64,000 bases of DNA from Roseateles violae (GCF_030410485.1 NZ_JAUHHC010000002.1:434001-498000), one strand, 5' to 3'. Shown: positions 41,686-51,325, counted from the stretch's first letter. Translations and numbers: made by a program. Notes: generated from the letters alone by a model not told the origin.

Positions 41686-44319
41686 ATGCCGTTGGGAAGC
41701 TTGCTGGCATGGAAGGAAGGCGGCCTCAGGCGTCGCCGCAAACTGGCGCTGGCCATGGTGCTGACCAATCTGGCCGTGGCGGCGCTGCTGGCGCTGCTGG
41801 TCTGGCTGGTGCTGCGCGCCAGCCACAGCGCCTTCGAGGGCCAGGCGCGCGACAACGCCGAGGACATGGCCGCGATCGCGCAGGCCAGCGTCGGCTCCGA
41901 GCTGGCCCGGGTCGATTCGCTGATGCGGTCGGCGATCGACGAGATCGGCAGCCTGCGCAGCCAGGGCGCCGCCCGCGATGCCGACATCAACCGGGTGCTG
42001 GAGGCGCACCGCCGCCTGCTGCCTTCGACCGAAGGCCTGCGCATGGCCGACGAGAGCGGCTTGGTGCGCTGGGGCAATGCCCTGCCGGCAGGGCCGCCGG
42101 TCAATGTCGCCGACCGGCCCTATTTTCTCGAGGCCAAGGCGCGCGGCGACGAGGGCCGCTCGATCGCCGGGCCGCTGCAGTCACGCGTTTCCGGCAACTG
42201 GGTGATCGCGCTGGTGCGGCCGGTGCGCCTGCAGGGGCGCTTTGCCGGCGTGCTCTATGCCAGCGTGCAGACGGACTATTTCCGCCAGCTGTTCTCCAGC
42301 TACGACATCGAGGGTCCGGACGCGGTGACGCTGCGCATGCGCGATATGCAGCTGATCGCACGCTATTCGCCGGCCAGCACGGCCAAGGTGCAGATCGGCA
42401 GCACGGCCGCCTCGCCCGAACTGAAGATCGAGCTGGCGCGCAATCCGACGCGCGGCATCTTCGTGTCCAAGACGGTTTTCGACGGCATCGAGCGCACCAA
42501 TGCCTACCGCCAGGTCGAGGGCTGGCCGATGCTGGTCTTCGCCGGCCTGTCCAACGAGCGCTTCTACGCGCCCTGGCGCGCCCAGGTGCTGCAGGTCTCG
42601 CTGCTGGTCGCCGTCGCCTGGCTGCTGTTCGCCGGCGCGACCTTTGCGGTCCACCGCGCCGGGCGGCGCGAGTTCCGCAGCCTGCGCGCGCTGGCGGCCG
42701 AGATCCACCGCACGCAGGCGCTGCTGCATGTGGCCGCCGACGGCATCCATATCGTCGACCGCGCCGGCCGCCTGGTCGGCATGAGCGACTCCTTTGCCGA
42801 GATGCTGGGCGCGACGCGCGAAAGCCTGCTCGGCCGCCACATCAGCAGCTGGGACGTCAACCAGAACGAGAGCCGCATCAACGCCTGGCTGGCCAAGCTC
42901 AAGGATGGCGACCGCCAGCGGGTCGAGGTGCAGCACCGGCGCGACGACGGCCGCATCCTCGATGTGGAGCTGCAGATCAGTGTCGCCAAGATCGACCAGG
43001 AGCTGTTCATCTACGGCTCGGCGCGCGATATCAGCGAGCGCAAGCGCCTGCTGGCCTCGATCGAGGAATCGTCGGCCCGCATCCGCGACCTCTACGACCA
43101 GGCGCCCTGCGGCTACCACTCGATCGACGCCAGGGGCGTGTTCGTCCATGTCAACGCGACCATGCTGTCCTGGCTCGGCTGCACGGCGGAGGAGGTGATA
43201 GGCCGCACGCGCCTGATCGACTTCCTCGACGAGGAGGGGCGGGCCACCTACGCCAGCGAGTTCCCGCGCCTGGTCGCCGACGGTCGGCTCGACGGCGTCG
43301 AGTTTGTGCTCAAGCCCCGGCATGGCGCGGCGCGGCGCGTGCGGGCCAGCGTGACCGCGCTGCGCGACGCCGATGGCCGCTTCCTGATGAGCCGCAGCGT
43401 CACCCAGGACGTCACCGGCCAGTACGAGGCGCGGCAGCAGATCGCCGGCCTGATGCGCGAGCAGACGGCGATGCTGGACAACGACATCGTCGGTATGGCC
43501 AAGCTGCATGGGCGCCGCGTGGTCTGGAAGAACCGCGCGCTGGCGCGCATCTTCGGCTATGCGGCCGAGGAACTCGAGGGCGAGACCGCGCGCATCCTCT
43601 ACCCCGACGACGAGACCTTCGAGCGGGTCGGCCGCGAGGCCTATGCGCTGCTGGCCGCGGGCGAGCATTACCGCACCCATCTGCAGCTGCTGCACAAGGA
43701 CGGCCGGCGCCTCTGGATCGACCTCTGCGGCGTGCAGCTGACGAACGAGGTGTCGCTGTGGACCATGGCCGACATCACCGCGGTCAAGGAGGCGCAGACG
43801 CGCGCCGAGTACATCGCCTTCCACGACGGCCTGACCGGCCTGCCGAACCGGCTGCTGCTGGCCGACCGCCTGCGCCAGGCGGTGGCGCTGGCCGCCCGCA
43901 CCGGCACCCGCGTGGCCGTCTGCTATCTCGATCTGGACGGCTTCAAGCAGGTCAACGACCGGCACGGCCATGACGCCGGCGATGCGCTGCTGGCCGAGGT
44001 CGGGCGGCGCCTGCAGCAAAGCCTGCGCCGCGACGACACCGCCGCCCGCGTCGGCGGCGACGAGTTCGTGCTGCTGCTGACCATGCTCGAGCCTGGCCAG
44101 GACGAATGGCGCCGTGTGCTCGAGCGGCTGATCGCCCATGTGCAGGCGCCCATCATGCTGGCCGACGGCATCGGCGCCCGGGTCGGCGCCAGCATCGGCG
44201 TCGCCATCGTCCCCGAAGACGGTGATGAGCCCTCGGCGCTGCTGGCCAAGGCCGACCATGCCATGTTGCGCGCCAAGCGCGCCGGCAAGCGCCGGGTGGA
44301 GCTGGCGACGCCGGCCTAG
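41686..44319 (+). CDS. Membrane diguanylate cyclase with Cache and three PAS domains
   Basis: An 877-residue sensor enzyme. Membrane helices at about 22-43 and 303-325 enclose a double-Cache-type periplasmic sensor (RADESGLVRWGN-like MADESGLVRWGNALP; VADRPYFLEAKARGDEG in part; GVLYASVQTDYF). Three PAS domains follow (about 345-450, 460-580, 590-700), then GGDEF (about 710-877). The active site RVGGDEFVLLL is intact and an RxxD inhibitory site (RRDD) lies five residues before it, so it should make cyclic-di-GMP with product inhibition. No EAL domain is present. It is divergent from the DUF3014 operon. Confidence 0.92.
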   Translation: MPLGSLLAWKEGGLRRRRKLALAMVLTNLAVAALLALLVWLVLRASHSAFEGQARDNAEDMAAIAQASVGSELARVDSLMRSAIDEIGSLRSQGAARDADINRVLEAHRRLLPSTEGLRMADESGLVRWGNALPAGPPVNVADRPYFLEAKARGDEGRSIAGPLQSRVSGNWVIALVRPVRLQGRFAGVLYASVQTDYFRQLFSSYDIEGPDAVTLRMRDMQLIARYSPASTAKVQIGSTAASPELKIELARNPTRGIFVSKTVFDGIERTNAYRQVEGWPMLVFAGLSNERFYAPWRAQVLQVSLLVAVAWLLFAGATFAVHRAGRREFRSLRALAAEIHRTQALLHVAADGIHIVDRAGRLVGMSDSFAEMLGATRESLLGRHISSWDVNQNESRINAWLAKLKDGDRQRVEVQHRRDDGRILDVELQISVAKIDQELFIYGSARDISERKRLLASIEESSARIRDLYDQAPCGYHSIDARGVFVHVNATMLSWLGCTAEEVIGRTRLIDFLDEEGRATYASEFPRLVADGRLDGVEFVLKPRHGAARRVRASVTALRDADGRFLMSRSVTQDVTGQYEARQQIAGLMREQTAMLDNDIVGMAKLHGRRVVWKNRALARIFGYAAEELEGETARILYPDDETFERVGREAYALLAAGEHYRTHLQLLHKDGRRLWIDLCGVQLTNEVSLWTMADITAVKEAQTRAEYIAFHDGLTGLPNRLLLADRLRQAVALAARTGTRVAVCYLDLDGFKQVNDRHGHDAGDALLAEVGRRLQQSLRRDDTAARVGGDEFVLLLTMLEPGQDEWRRVLERLIAHVQAPIMLADGIGARVGASIGVAIVPEDGDEPSALLAKADHAMLRAKRAGKRRVELATPA

Positions 44320-44383
44320 GCCTCTGGGCGGCAGGGCGCGTGCCAAGCCGGGCGATTCAAAGGGTTGGTCGTTCTCGCTGGGG

Positions 44384-44773
44384 TCAGGCCTTGTCCGCCG
44401 GCGCGGGCGCATGGCACACCGCTTCGATATTGTGTCCGTCCGGGCCGATGACGAAGGCCGCGTAGTAGTTCGCGTGGTAATGCGGGCGCAGGCCCGGCGG
44501 GCCGTTGTCACGGCCGCCCGCGGCCAGCGCCGCGCGATGGAAGGCGTCGACCTGCTGGCGCGTCGCGGCGCTGAAGGCCAGGTGCAGATGCGCCGGTTTC
44601 TCCTCGCTCTGGAACAGGCAGAGCGAGCTGTTCTGGCCCTGGGCGCAGAGCTCGACCCCGTAGCTGGGCGGCCCCTCGCCAACCAGCACCACGCCCAGCG
44701 GTGCGAGCGCCTGCAGATAGAAGGCCTTGCTGGCCGCAAAGTCGCTGACGCCGAATTTCACGTGATCGAACAT
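44384..44773 (-). CDS. VOC family (glyoxalase/bleomycin-resistance fold) protein
   Basis: A 129-residue protein starting MFDHVKFGVSDFAASKAFY with GAGGAGCAGCG upstream. Metal-ligand candidates are His4 in DHVKFGV, the His in HLHLAFSA and the Glu in GHNIEAVCH. The domain is one pair of beta-alpha-beta-beta-beta modules, so a dimer should form the active site. LRPHYHANYYAAFVIGPDGHN (in part PHYHANYYAAF) is typical of the YycE/PhnB-like group often annotated as glyoxalase. The substrate is unknown. Confidence 0.83.
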   Translation of the reverse strand: MFDHVKFGVSDFAASKAFYLQALAPLGVVLVGEGPPSYGVELCAQGQNSSLCLFQSEEKPAHLHLAFSAATRQQVDAFHRAALAAGGRDNGPPGLRPHYHANYYAAFVIGPDGHNIEAVCHAPAPADKA

Positions 44774-45021
44774 CGCTGCTCCTCGGTTCAGATGCAGGCT
44801 CAAGCCCGGCCTCGGATCGGATCGATGTCCTGGACCGCGAACATCAGCTGCAGCTAGCCCCACGGGGACAGCTCCGCGGCCGTCCGGCGTGCACGGCATG
44901 GCCGGCGGGCTTGGCGCTGGTTTCAGCCTGCTTTATACAGGCAGTTCGGGCCGCGTTTCCGGTCTTCCGTCACCGGCCGGGCGCCGGCGCCGCCGCCCGG
45001 CGCGGAAGCGGCCTGCCACCC

Positions 45022-45030
45022 TGGGATAAT
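45022..45030 (+). promoter_or_regulatory. Candidate extended -10 promoter of the mksFEB operon
   Basis: TGGGATAAT is a TGN extension plus GATAAT. It ends 8 bases before the mksF ATG, so transcription would start within a base or two of it, suggesting a leaderless mRNA. The -35 region is not recognisable. Confidence 0.45.
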
Positions 45031-45038
45031 CGCGCCCC

Positions 45039-46415
45039 ATGACCGATCAAGCCGCAAGCGCGGCCCGGGGCGCGGCAAGCCTCGTCGAGGACGACGAGGG
45101 CATGGCCGCCGCCGCCGAGGACCTGCGCTTCGAAGACTATTTCCGCGAGGGATCCGCGCCGACCGAGGCCCTGCTGTGGTGGCAGCTGGAGCGCAACGAG
45201 CCGCTGCTGAACGCACTGCGCGCGCTGTGCCATGGGCCGGCCGCCCTGGTGCGGCTGCGCAGCTGGGTGTTCATGGAGCTGATGGCGCTGCCCGATTCGA
45301 GGCTGGCGCGCGAGACGCTGAACCGGCATTTCCATGTGCTGCGCGAGGACGCGCTCGATCTTGTGCTCAAGCGCCTGCGCGAGGCCGAGCTGCTGGCCTG
45401 GGACGGCTCGAACCAGGTCTATAGCGTGACGCCGCTGGCGCAGCGCCTGCTGGGCCTGCTGTCGCCCTTGACGCAAGCGGGCGAGCAGGACGCCGACCTG
45501 GCCGCGCTGCTGGCCAATGTGGCCGGCGCCCACCAGCTGGGCACCCTGGACCCGGCGCAGCTGCACCATCTGCAGGCCCAGCTCTCGCGGCTGTACGACG
45601 AGTTCGCCGATGCGATCGCCAGCGGCTCGGAATTCCATCTGCGCCGCGCGCGCCAGCGCTTCGAGCGCGCGCTGAAGCTGGTCGAGAAGGCCAGCGAGGC
45701 CCTGCGCGCCATCATCGAGCAGGCCCAGGCCGACGGCAATGCGCGGCTGGAGCGCCTGGCGCGCGAGCTGGGCCTGGCGCAGGCGCGCCTGCTGGCCATG
45801 GCCAGCCAGTTCAACCGCGCGCTGCAGCAGGCCGACCGCCAGCGCGTGACCCTGGGCTCGACCGGCATCACGACCACCGATGTGCGGCGCTGGCTGCAGG
45901 GCGTGCACTTCCTCGAGAACCTGGCGCTCGGCGCCTTGTCGCGCCCGGTGCACCCGGTGCTGGTCGCCCAGCACGAGCTGCTGGATACGGCCGAGGCCGA
46001 GTTCGAGCGCGACCGGCCGAAGCCCAAGGAGGCCGAGGCGCTGCCCGAGGGCCGCAGCGCCCCCGAGGGCGAGCTGGCGGTGATGAGCCTGCCGCCGGAG
46101 ATGGACCTGATGCAGGCGCTGCTGGCGCGCTGGACCGCCGCCGGCGAAATCGAGCAAGACCTGGCGCCGGCGGTGCTGGGCGGCAGCTATGCGCGCGCCT
46201 CCTACCGCGCGCAGCTGCTGCCGCTGCTGGGCGATCCGCAGGCCCAGCATCTGAACGGTGCCACCGGCGATATGGCGCGCCAGCCCTGGCGCGTGCACTG
46301 GTCGGCCGAGCAGGGCGAGGTCGACGACGAGTACATCGCCTGGATGAGCCGCGGCGTGCTGCGCGCGACGGCCGAGCAGGAACAGAAGACGACGACGAAG
46401 GAATCCGAGGAATGA
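45039..46415 (+). CDS. mksF: Condensin kleisin subunit MksF
   Basis: A 458-residue protein, first of three overlapping or adjacent genes with the sizes and order of MksF-MksE-MksB condensins. A winged-helix-like segment at about 85-140 (LNRHFHVLREDALDLVLKRL; YSVTPLAQRLL) is followed by a long helical region (about 185-285) and a C-terminal domain (FEDYF near the start; VMSLPPEMDLMQALLARW). Kleisins bridge the two heads of the SMC dimer. Identification rests on operon layout and general resemblance, since kleisins diverge strongly. Its stop overlaps mksE by 4 bp (ATGA). Confidence 0.75.
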   Translation: MTDQAASAARGAASLVEDDEGMAAAAEDLRFEDYFREGSAPTEALLWWQLERNEPLLNALRALCHGPAALVRLRSWVFMELMALPDSRLARETLNRHFHVLREDALDLVLKRLREAELLAWDGSNQVYSVTPLAQRLLGLLSPLTQAGEQDADLAALLANVAGAHQLGTLDPAQLHHLQAQLSRLYDEFADAIASGSEFHLRRARQRFERALKLVEKASEALRAIIEQAQADGNARLERLARELGLAQARLLAMASQFNRALQQADRQRVTLGSTGITTTDVRRWLQGVHFLENLALGALSRPVHPVLVAQHELLDTAEAEFERDRPKPKEAEALPEGRSAPEGELAVMSLPPEMDLMQALLARWTAAGEIEQDLAPAVLGGSYARASYRAQLLPLLGDPQAQHLNGATGDMARQPWRVHWSAEQGEVDDEYIAWMSRGVLRATAEQEQKTTTKESEE

Positions 46416-47125
46416 GCGCTGCTCTGGACGATGCCGCCCAACTGGCGGCACAGCTTCTCGCGCGCCGCTGGCTGCCGCGCAACCATCCGCTGGTGCGCCG
46501 CGCGCTGATCGACAACGACATCTGGTCGGCGCTGGGCGAGCGCCTGGCCGCCGTCGGCCTGCGGGTCGTCGACAACCTCTATGCCGACCACATCAGCCTG
46601 GCCATGCTGCGCCCGGCCGAGGTGGCGGTGTTCGGCGAGACCGGCCTGGCGGCCAACAACAACCTCGACCTGCCGCGCGACGGTGTCGCGCTGCTGGTCG
46701 TGCTGTGGTCGCTGATCGTGCTGCCCAAGCGCCAGCGCCAGGTCGCGCGCGCCGAGGCCAAGGAAGAGGGCCAGGGCGAGATGTTCGCCACCGACAAGCC
46801 GCTGCCGCTGGCGGCCAGCGTGTCGCCGACGATCTCCTACCGCAGCCTGCTGGCCGACTTCGGCAACCAGCTGGGCAAGAAGATGCGGCTGGACACCAAT
46901 CTGAAGCTGCTGGAGCGCAACGGCTTCATCCTGCGCCGCGGCGAGGACATTGCCGAGGGGCCGCTCCTGGACCTGCTGCTGGACTACGACACGCTGGCGC
47001 CGCGCATCCTGGACGGCGCGCTGGGCGATGTGCTGGCGCGTTCGACCGATCCGCTGGCCGGCCCGGCGATCGCCCGGCTGCGCGAGCCCGAGCAAGAACA
47101 TATCGAAGACAGCGAAGAGATCTGA
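46412..47125 (+). CDS. mksE: Condensin subunit MksE
   Basis: A 237-residue protein with two winged-helix-like halves, as expected for the MukE/MksE (kite-like) subunit that binds the kleisin. Segments such as LARRWLPRNHPLVRRALIDN, LYADHISLAMLRPAEVAVFG in part, and LKLLERNGFILRRGEDIAEG fit the family. The acidic tail EPEQEHIEDSEEI ends the protein. It overlaps mksF by 4 bp and is 9 bp before mksB. Confidence 0.75.
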   Translation: MSAALDDAAQLAAQLLARRWLPRNHPLVRRALIDNDIWSALGERLAAVGLRVVDNLYADHISLAMLRPAEVAVFGETGLAANNNLDLPRDGVALLVVLWSLIVLPKRQRQVARAEAKEEGQGEMFATDKPLPLAASVSPTISYRSLLADFGNQLGKKMRLDTNLKLLERNGFILRRGEDIAEGPLLDLLLDYDTLAPRILDGALGDVLARSTDPLAGPAIARLREPEQEHIEDSEEI

Positions 47126-47134
47126 GCCTGAACC

Positions 47135-49966
47135 ATGTTTCATCTGCAATCGCTGGAACTGCTGCACTGGGACTACTGCCAGCGCGTGACCATGCCGCTG
47201 GACGGCGCCATCATCACGATCGCCGGGCCCAATGGCTCGGGCAAGACGACCCTGCTCGATGCGATGCGCACCTTGCTGGGCCTGGAGTGCTCGGGCGGCC
47301 GCACCTACAAGACCTATGCGCGCCATGCCAATGCCGAGACGGCCTGGCTGCGTGCGCTGGTCGACAACCGGCCACGCGGCCGCCAGAACAGCTCGCGGCC
47401 CTTTGCCAGCTCGCTGCTCTATGCGGACCAGGTGACCCTGGCCTGCCGCATCGAGCGCCATGGCGGCGACTGGCAGCGCCGCTATGTGATGGTCGACGGC
47501 GTGCAGTCGATCGAGGAACTGGCCGCCCGCGGCGACAAGGACTGGCTGGGCATCGAGGCCTGGAAGCGGCGGCTGGAAGCCGCCGGCCTGACCCGCGCGA
47601 TCGGCCGCGTGCTGGCGCTGGAGCAGGGCCAGACCGACCGGCTCTGCGAGCTGAGCCCCAAGGAGCTGCTGCGCCTGGTGTTCGAGGTCTTCGGCGACCA
47701 GGAGGTTCTGGATCGCTACGATCAGGCCCGCAGCCACCAGCAGCAGCTGCTCAAGGAGGTCGAGCAGGCGACGCATGAGCTCTCGCACACGCAGGCCCAG
47801 CTTTCGGACCTGGCCAACCGCGTCAACAGCTACCAGCAGTACCAGCTGCGGCTGAAGGAGCGCGAGCGCCTGGCGACCGAGGTGCTGCCGGTGCTGCAAT
47901 GGGCCGAAGCCCGCCAGCGCACCGCGCAAAACCTGCGCGAGCTGCACCGCCAGCGCCTGTTCGCGTCCAGCGACAAGCGCCAGATGGCGGCCAAGCGGGC
48001 CGAGCTGCATGCCTTGTTCCAGGCCACCGAGGCGGCCAAGGCCAGGCTGCTCGAGCTGGAGACGCAGCGCAAGCAGGCGCGCGCCGCGTTTGATGCCAAC
48101 CGCGAGGCCGAGCGGCCGATGGAGCTGCTGGCCAAGCGCGAGGAGGAACTGAAGGCCCTGGCCGCCGTCGAGACCGATGCGGCCGAGCTGACCCAGCGCC
48201 TGGAGGCGCTGAGCACCCAGCAGCATGGCCTGCGCGAGAGCTACACGCGGACCAACGACCAGGCGCGCAAGGCGCAGGCGGCCATGGAGGCGCTCAGCGG
48301 CCAGCGCCTGCCGCCGCCGCCCGCCGAGGTCACGCGCTTTCGCCGCGCGCTCGACGAGGCCGGCATCGCCCACCATGTGCTGGCCGATTGCGTGGACATT
48401 GCCGACGAGGCCTGGCGCGCCGCCGCCGAGGGCTTCCTGCGCCCCTCGCGCTGGGTGGTCGTGCTGGCCCATGCCGGCGACGAGGGTCGCGCCTATGGCC
48501 TGGCCTCGAAGGAGCGCTACCGCCACTATGTCGTCGCCGATGCCGAGAACGCGCCGGCCGTCGCGCCCAGGGATTCGCTGCTGGCCGCGCTGAAGATCAA
48601 CGCGAAGATCCCTGGCTGGCTCTTGCGCCAGCTGGCCAGCATCCGCTGCGTCAAGGACACCGAGGCCGGCGCCAGGGCGGGCGGCGAGTGGATCACGCAG
48701 GACGCCTATTACCGCGACGGCCGCGGCGGCCGCAGCCTCTGGGTCGAGCCGCGCGACTACCAGTTCGGCGCCTCGGCGCTGGACTCGCGCCGCGCCTCGC
48801 TGGAGAAGGAGCTGGCGCGCTACGACCTCGAGCTCTCGCGCATTGCCAAGGAGCAGGCCGAGGCCGAGCGCCAGCTGAAGGACGCGCAGCGCGCCGCCCA
48901 GGGCCACAAGGCGGCGCAGGAGCTCAGCGAGCGCGCGGCCGAGTTCGCGGAGGGGCGCGCGCGCCTGCCGGCGCTGAAGCAGGCCCGCATCGAGGCCTCG
49001 GCGCGGATGAGCGCGCTCGACGCCGAGCATGACCGTGCGCTGACCCAGTCGACCCGCAGCGAGCGTGACTACGAGGCGGCCCAGGGCTCGCTGAAGGCCA
49101 GCGAGGAGAACGTGCTGCGCGTCTTGCGCGAGCACGAGGGTCGCCGGCAAGACCTGGCCCTGGCGGCGAAGGCCTCGCGTGAGGCGCGCGCCGCCTTCCC
49201 GGCCAGCTGGGTGCAGCCGGCGCGCATCCAGGCGCTGCGCGAGGAGTTCGAGAACGCCAAGCAGGCCGAGATCGCCGCCCGCCATGTGCAGGCCGAGCTG
49301 GACAACGGCCTGGCCAACGGTACCTGGGAAACCGATCCGCAGGTCCAGGAGCGCCATGCGCGCATGCATGTGTCGGTGCTGGAGCAGAGCGGCCAGCTCG
49401 ATGACCGCCGCGCCAGCAACGAGATGGCGCGCATCGCCGCCTTCAATGCGCGCGAGCGCTATATCGACGTGCTGCGCGCGACCGTGCGCCGCTACAAGAA
49501 GAACGTCGCCGAGCTTGGCGAGCTGGCCGGTGTGCTGGCCCAGGCCGATCTGCCGCATCTGGACAACGACGATATGGTGCTGGCCCAGGCCGGCCTGCAG
49601 GTGCGCTTCAATTTCGACGGCAAGGGCGAGGTGGGCCTGAACGACGGCGAGGCCTCGGGCGGCCAGCAGGTCTTGAAGAGCCTGATCCTGCTGGTGGGCC
49701 TGATGAAGGACGACGACAGCCCCGGCGGCTTCGTCTTCATCGACGAACCGTTTGCCCATCTGGACGTGCGCAATATCCAGCTGGTCGGCCATTTCCTGCG
49801 CAGCACGCGCGCGCAATACCTGCTGACGACGCCGATCACGCACAACGTCGAGGTCTTCGAGCCCAGCGAGATCACCCTGGTCACCAGCAAGAAGCCGCGC
49901 GGCGAACGCTGGGCGCCGCCGATCGCCGTGCTGGCGCGCCGGCCGGAGAAGTCGGTCTATGGCTGA
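47135..49966 (+). CDS. mksB: SMC-like ATPase MksB (condensin motor)
   Basis: A 943-residue SMC protein. Walker A is GPNGSGKTTLLDAM (residues 31-38 for the P-loop); the ABC signature NDGEASGGQQVL is at about 836-847, and Walker B FVFIDEPFAHLD is at about 866-877 with the catalytic Glu871. Two coiled-coil arms (about 210-375 and 560-780) flank a globular hinge (about 385-550, FRRALDEAGIAHHVLADCVD ... RYRHYVVADAENAP). It is shorter than canonical SMC (about 1150) but the usual size for MksB. The complex should loop or compact DNA using ATP. No MksG/JetD nuclease gene follows; the next gene is a separate universal stress protein. Confidence 0.85.
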   Translation: MFHLQSLELLHWDYCQRVTMPLDGAIITIAGPNGSGKTTLLDAMRTLLGLECSGGRTYKTYARHANAETAWLRALVDNRPRGRQNSSRPFASSLLYADQVTLACRIERHGGDWQRRYVMVDGVQSIEELAARGDKDWLGIEAWKRRLEAAGLTRAIGRVLALEQGQTDRLCELSPKELLRLVFEVFGDQEVLDRYDQARSHQQQLLKEVEQATHELSHTQAQLSDLANRVNSYQQYQLRLKERERLATEVLPVLQWAEARQRTAQNLRELHRQRLFASSDKRQMAAKRAELHALFQATEAAKARLLELETQRKQARAAFDANREAERPMELLAKREEELKALAAVETDAAELTQRLEALSTQQHGLRESYTRTNDQARKAQAAMEALSGQRLPPPPAEVTRFRRALDEAGIAHHVLADCVDIADEAWRAAAEGFLRPSRWVVVLAHAGDEGRAYGLASKERYRHYVVADAENAPAVAPRDSLLAALKINAKIPGWLLRQLASIRCVKDTEAGARAGGEWITQDAYYRDGRGGRSLWVEPRDYQFGASALDSRRASLEKELARYDLELSRIAKEQAEAERQLKDAQRAAQGHKAAQELSERAAEFAEGRARLPALKQARIEASARMSALDAEHDRALTQSTRSERDYEAAQGSLKASEENVLRVLREHEGRRQDLALAAKASREARAAFPASWVQPARIQALREEFENAKQAEIAARHVQAELDNGLANGTWETDPQVQERHARMHVSVLEQSGQLDDRRASNEMARIAAFNARERYIDVLRATVRRYKKNVAELGELAGVLAQADLPHLDNDDMVLAQAGLQVRFNFDGKGEVGLNDGEASGGQQVLKSLILLVGLMKDDDSPGGFVFIDEPFAHLDVRNIQLVGHFLRSTRAQYLLTTPITHNVEVFEPSEITLVTSKKPRGERWAPPIAVLARRPEKSVYG

Positions 49967-50060
49967 TCGGCGCCCCGGATCCTGATCTGGCGCAAGCCAG
50001 GACCAGGCCGCTGGGTCCAGAATCGCTGCAGGCAAGGACTTCCAAGCAGCGAGGTGTGCG

Positions 50061-50513
50061 ATGTATTCGAAGATTCTGGTCCCCATCGATGGCAGCGAGA
50101 CGGCCGACAAGGGTCTGGCCGAGGCCTTGCGCCTGGCCGGGCTCAGCGGCGGGCGCATCCGCCTGCTGCACATCATCGATCTGCAGCCGCTGGCCGGCTA
50201 CCCGACCGTGGGCATGGGCCTCAGCGCCGAGCTGATCGAGATGGTCCGCAGGGGCGGCAAGGACCTGCTGGCGAAGACGCAGGCGCAGGTCGAGGCGAAC
50301 GGGCTGCCGGTGGAGGCGGTGCTGCTGGAATCGATGGGCGAGCGGGTCAGCGATCTGGTCGTCCGGGCGGCCGCCGACTGGGGTGCCGAGATCATCGTGC
50401 TGGGCACCCATGGCCGCCGCGGCCTGGGTCGCGCGCTGATGGGCAGCGATGCCGAGCTGATCGTGCGGCATGCAGCGATGCCGGTGCTGCTGGTGCGCGG
50501 CGGGCCGGCCTAG
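50061..50513 (+). CDS. Universal stress protein (UspA family)
   Basis: A 150-residue single-domain Usp. The start MYSKILVPIDGSETADKGL and the ATP-binding motif GTHGRRGLGRALMGSDAE (G-2x-G-9x-G-S) mark the ATP-binding subclass. It is preceded by a 94-bp gap from mksB and the ribosome-binding site GCGAGG. The stop codon overlaps that of the convergent mgtC-like gene. Confidence 0.9.
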   Translation: MYSKILVPIDGSETADKGLAEALRLAGLSGGRIRLLHIIDLQPLAGYPTVGMGLSAELIEMVRRGGKDLLAKTQAQVEANGLPVEAVLLESMGERVSDLVVRAAADWGAEIIVLGTHGRRGLGRALMGSDAELIVRHAAMPVLLVRGGPA

Positions 50514-51271
50514 TTTCGCGCGTGCGCGACCCGGTAGTCGACGACGCCGGGCAACTCGCCGATGCGGCTGGAGAAGCGGGTCAAGGTCTGGCCCCGGTAG
50601 TTGCGCTCGGCCACGCAGACGAAGCGCCATTCCTCGCGGCCGCCCTGGCTCTCGATGCTCAGCGAGCCGGGCGCGAAGCGGTAGCCCAGGGTCGCGGCAA
50701 AGGCGGCCAGCTCGGCCTGCTCGAAGCGGCGCGCCGGCTCGCCGCGCAGCATCACCGCGATCGCCGGATGCGAGGGCAGCCGCGCCTCCAGCTTGGCGCC
50801 CCACATCATCAGCAGCGCGCACAGCAGGGTCAGGCCGATCGCGGCGAAATAAAAGCCCATGCCGACCACGACGCCCAGCGCCGCCGCGGCCCAGAGCGAG
50901 GCGGCCGTGGTCAGCCCGCTGATATTCATGCCCTCGCGCATGATGACGCCGGCGCAGAGGAAGCCGATGCCGGTCAGCACGCCCTGGATCACCCGGGTCG
51001 GGTCGGTGAAGGGCGGCGGCAGGCCGCTGCTGAGGCCGCCGAACCATTGCTGCGGATAGCCGACCAGCACCGTCACCGCGCAGGAGGCCATGCAGACCAG
51101 CGCATAGGTACGCATGCCGGCGGCGCGGCCATGGTAGGCGCGCTCGTAGCCGAGGATCAGGCCCAGCAGCATCGCGCCGAGCAGGTGCATCAACATCAGC
51201 ACATTGGCCTGCCATTGGCCGGCGGCCCAGAAGCGCAGCAGCTGGTCCAGCTCGGGCATGGTGTTCGTCAT
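50510..51271 (-). CDS. MgtC/SapB family membrane protein
   Basis: A 253-residue protein. Five hydrophobic helices (about 23-43, 56-72, 92-112, 118-136, 140-158) contain the MgtC core: LILGYERAYHGRAAGMRTYALVC in parts (LGYERAYHGRAAGMRTYAL), IGFLCAGVIM and GLTTAASLWAAAALGV. A C-terminal ACT-like soluble domain follows (about 170-253). MgtC-type proteins affect membrane ATPase activity and magnesium or acid stress survival; the exact role here is unknown. GGAGGACC precedes the start. Confidence 0.87.
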   Translation of the reverse strand: MTNTMPELDQLLRFWAAGQWQANVLMLMHLLGAMLLGLILGYERAYHGRAAGMRTYALVCMASCAVTVLVGYPQQWFGGLSSGLPPPFTDPTRVIQGVLTGIGFLCAGVIMREGMNISGLTTAASLWAAAALGVVVGMGFYFAAIGLTLLCALLMMWGAKLEARLPSHPAIAVMLRGEPARRFEQAELAAFAATLGYRFAPGSLSIESQGGREEWRFVCVAERNYRGQTLTRFSSRIGELPGVVDYRVAHARN

Positions 51272-51325
51272 GGCGGTCCTCCGGCCCGATGGGGCAGGGC
51301 CGATGCTACGCCGGGCGGCCGGGCT

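Noticed and set aside
40536-42104. Upstream extension of the lipoprotein frame to 810 residues
   Set aside because: The extra part is a shadow of the DUF3014 gene and would place the lipobox in the middle of a protein.
46202-50176. A 1324-codon open frame on the minus strand across the mksFEB operon
   Set aside because: It is antisense to three genes with clear motifs; composition is the usual high-GC shadow rich in Ala, Arg, Gln and Leu with no domain.
45039-50513. A complete Wadjet (JetABCD) plasmid-defence locus
   Set aside because: The fourth component, a topoisomerase-VI-like nuclease, is absent; the following gene is a universal stress protein with its own spacing.
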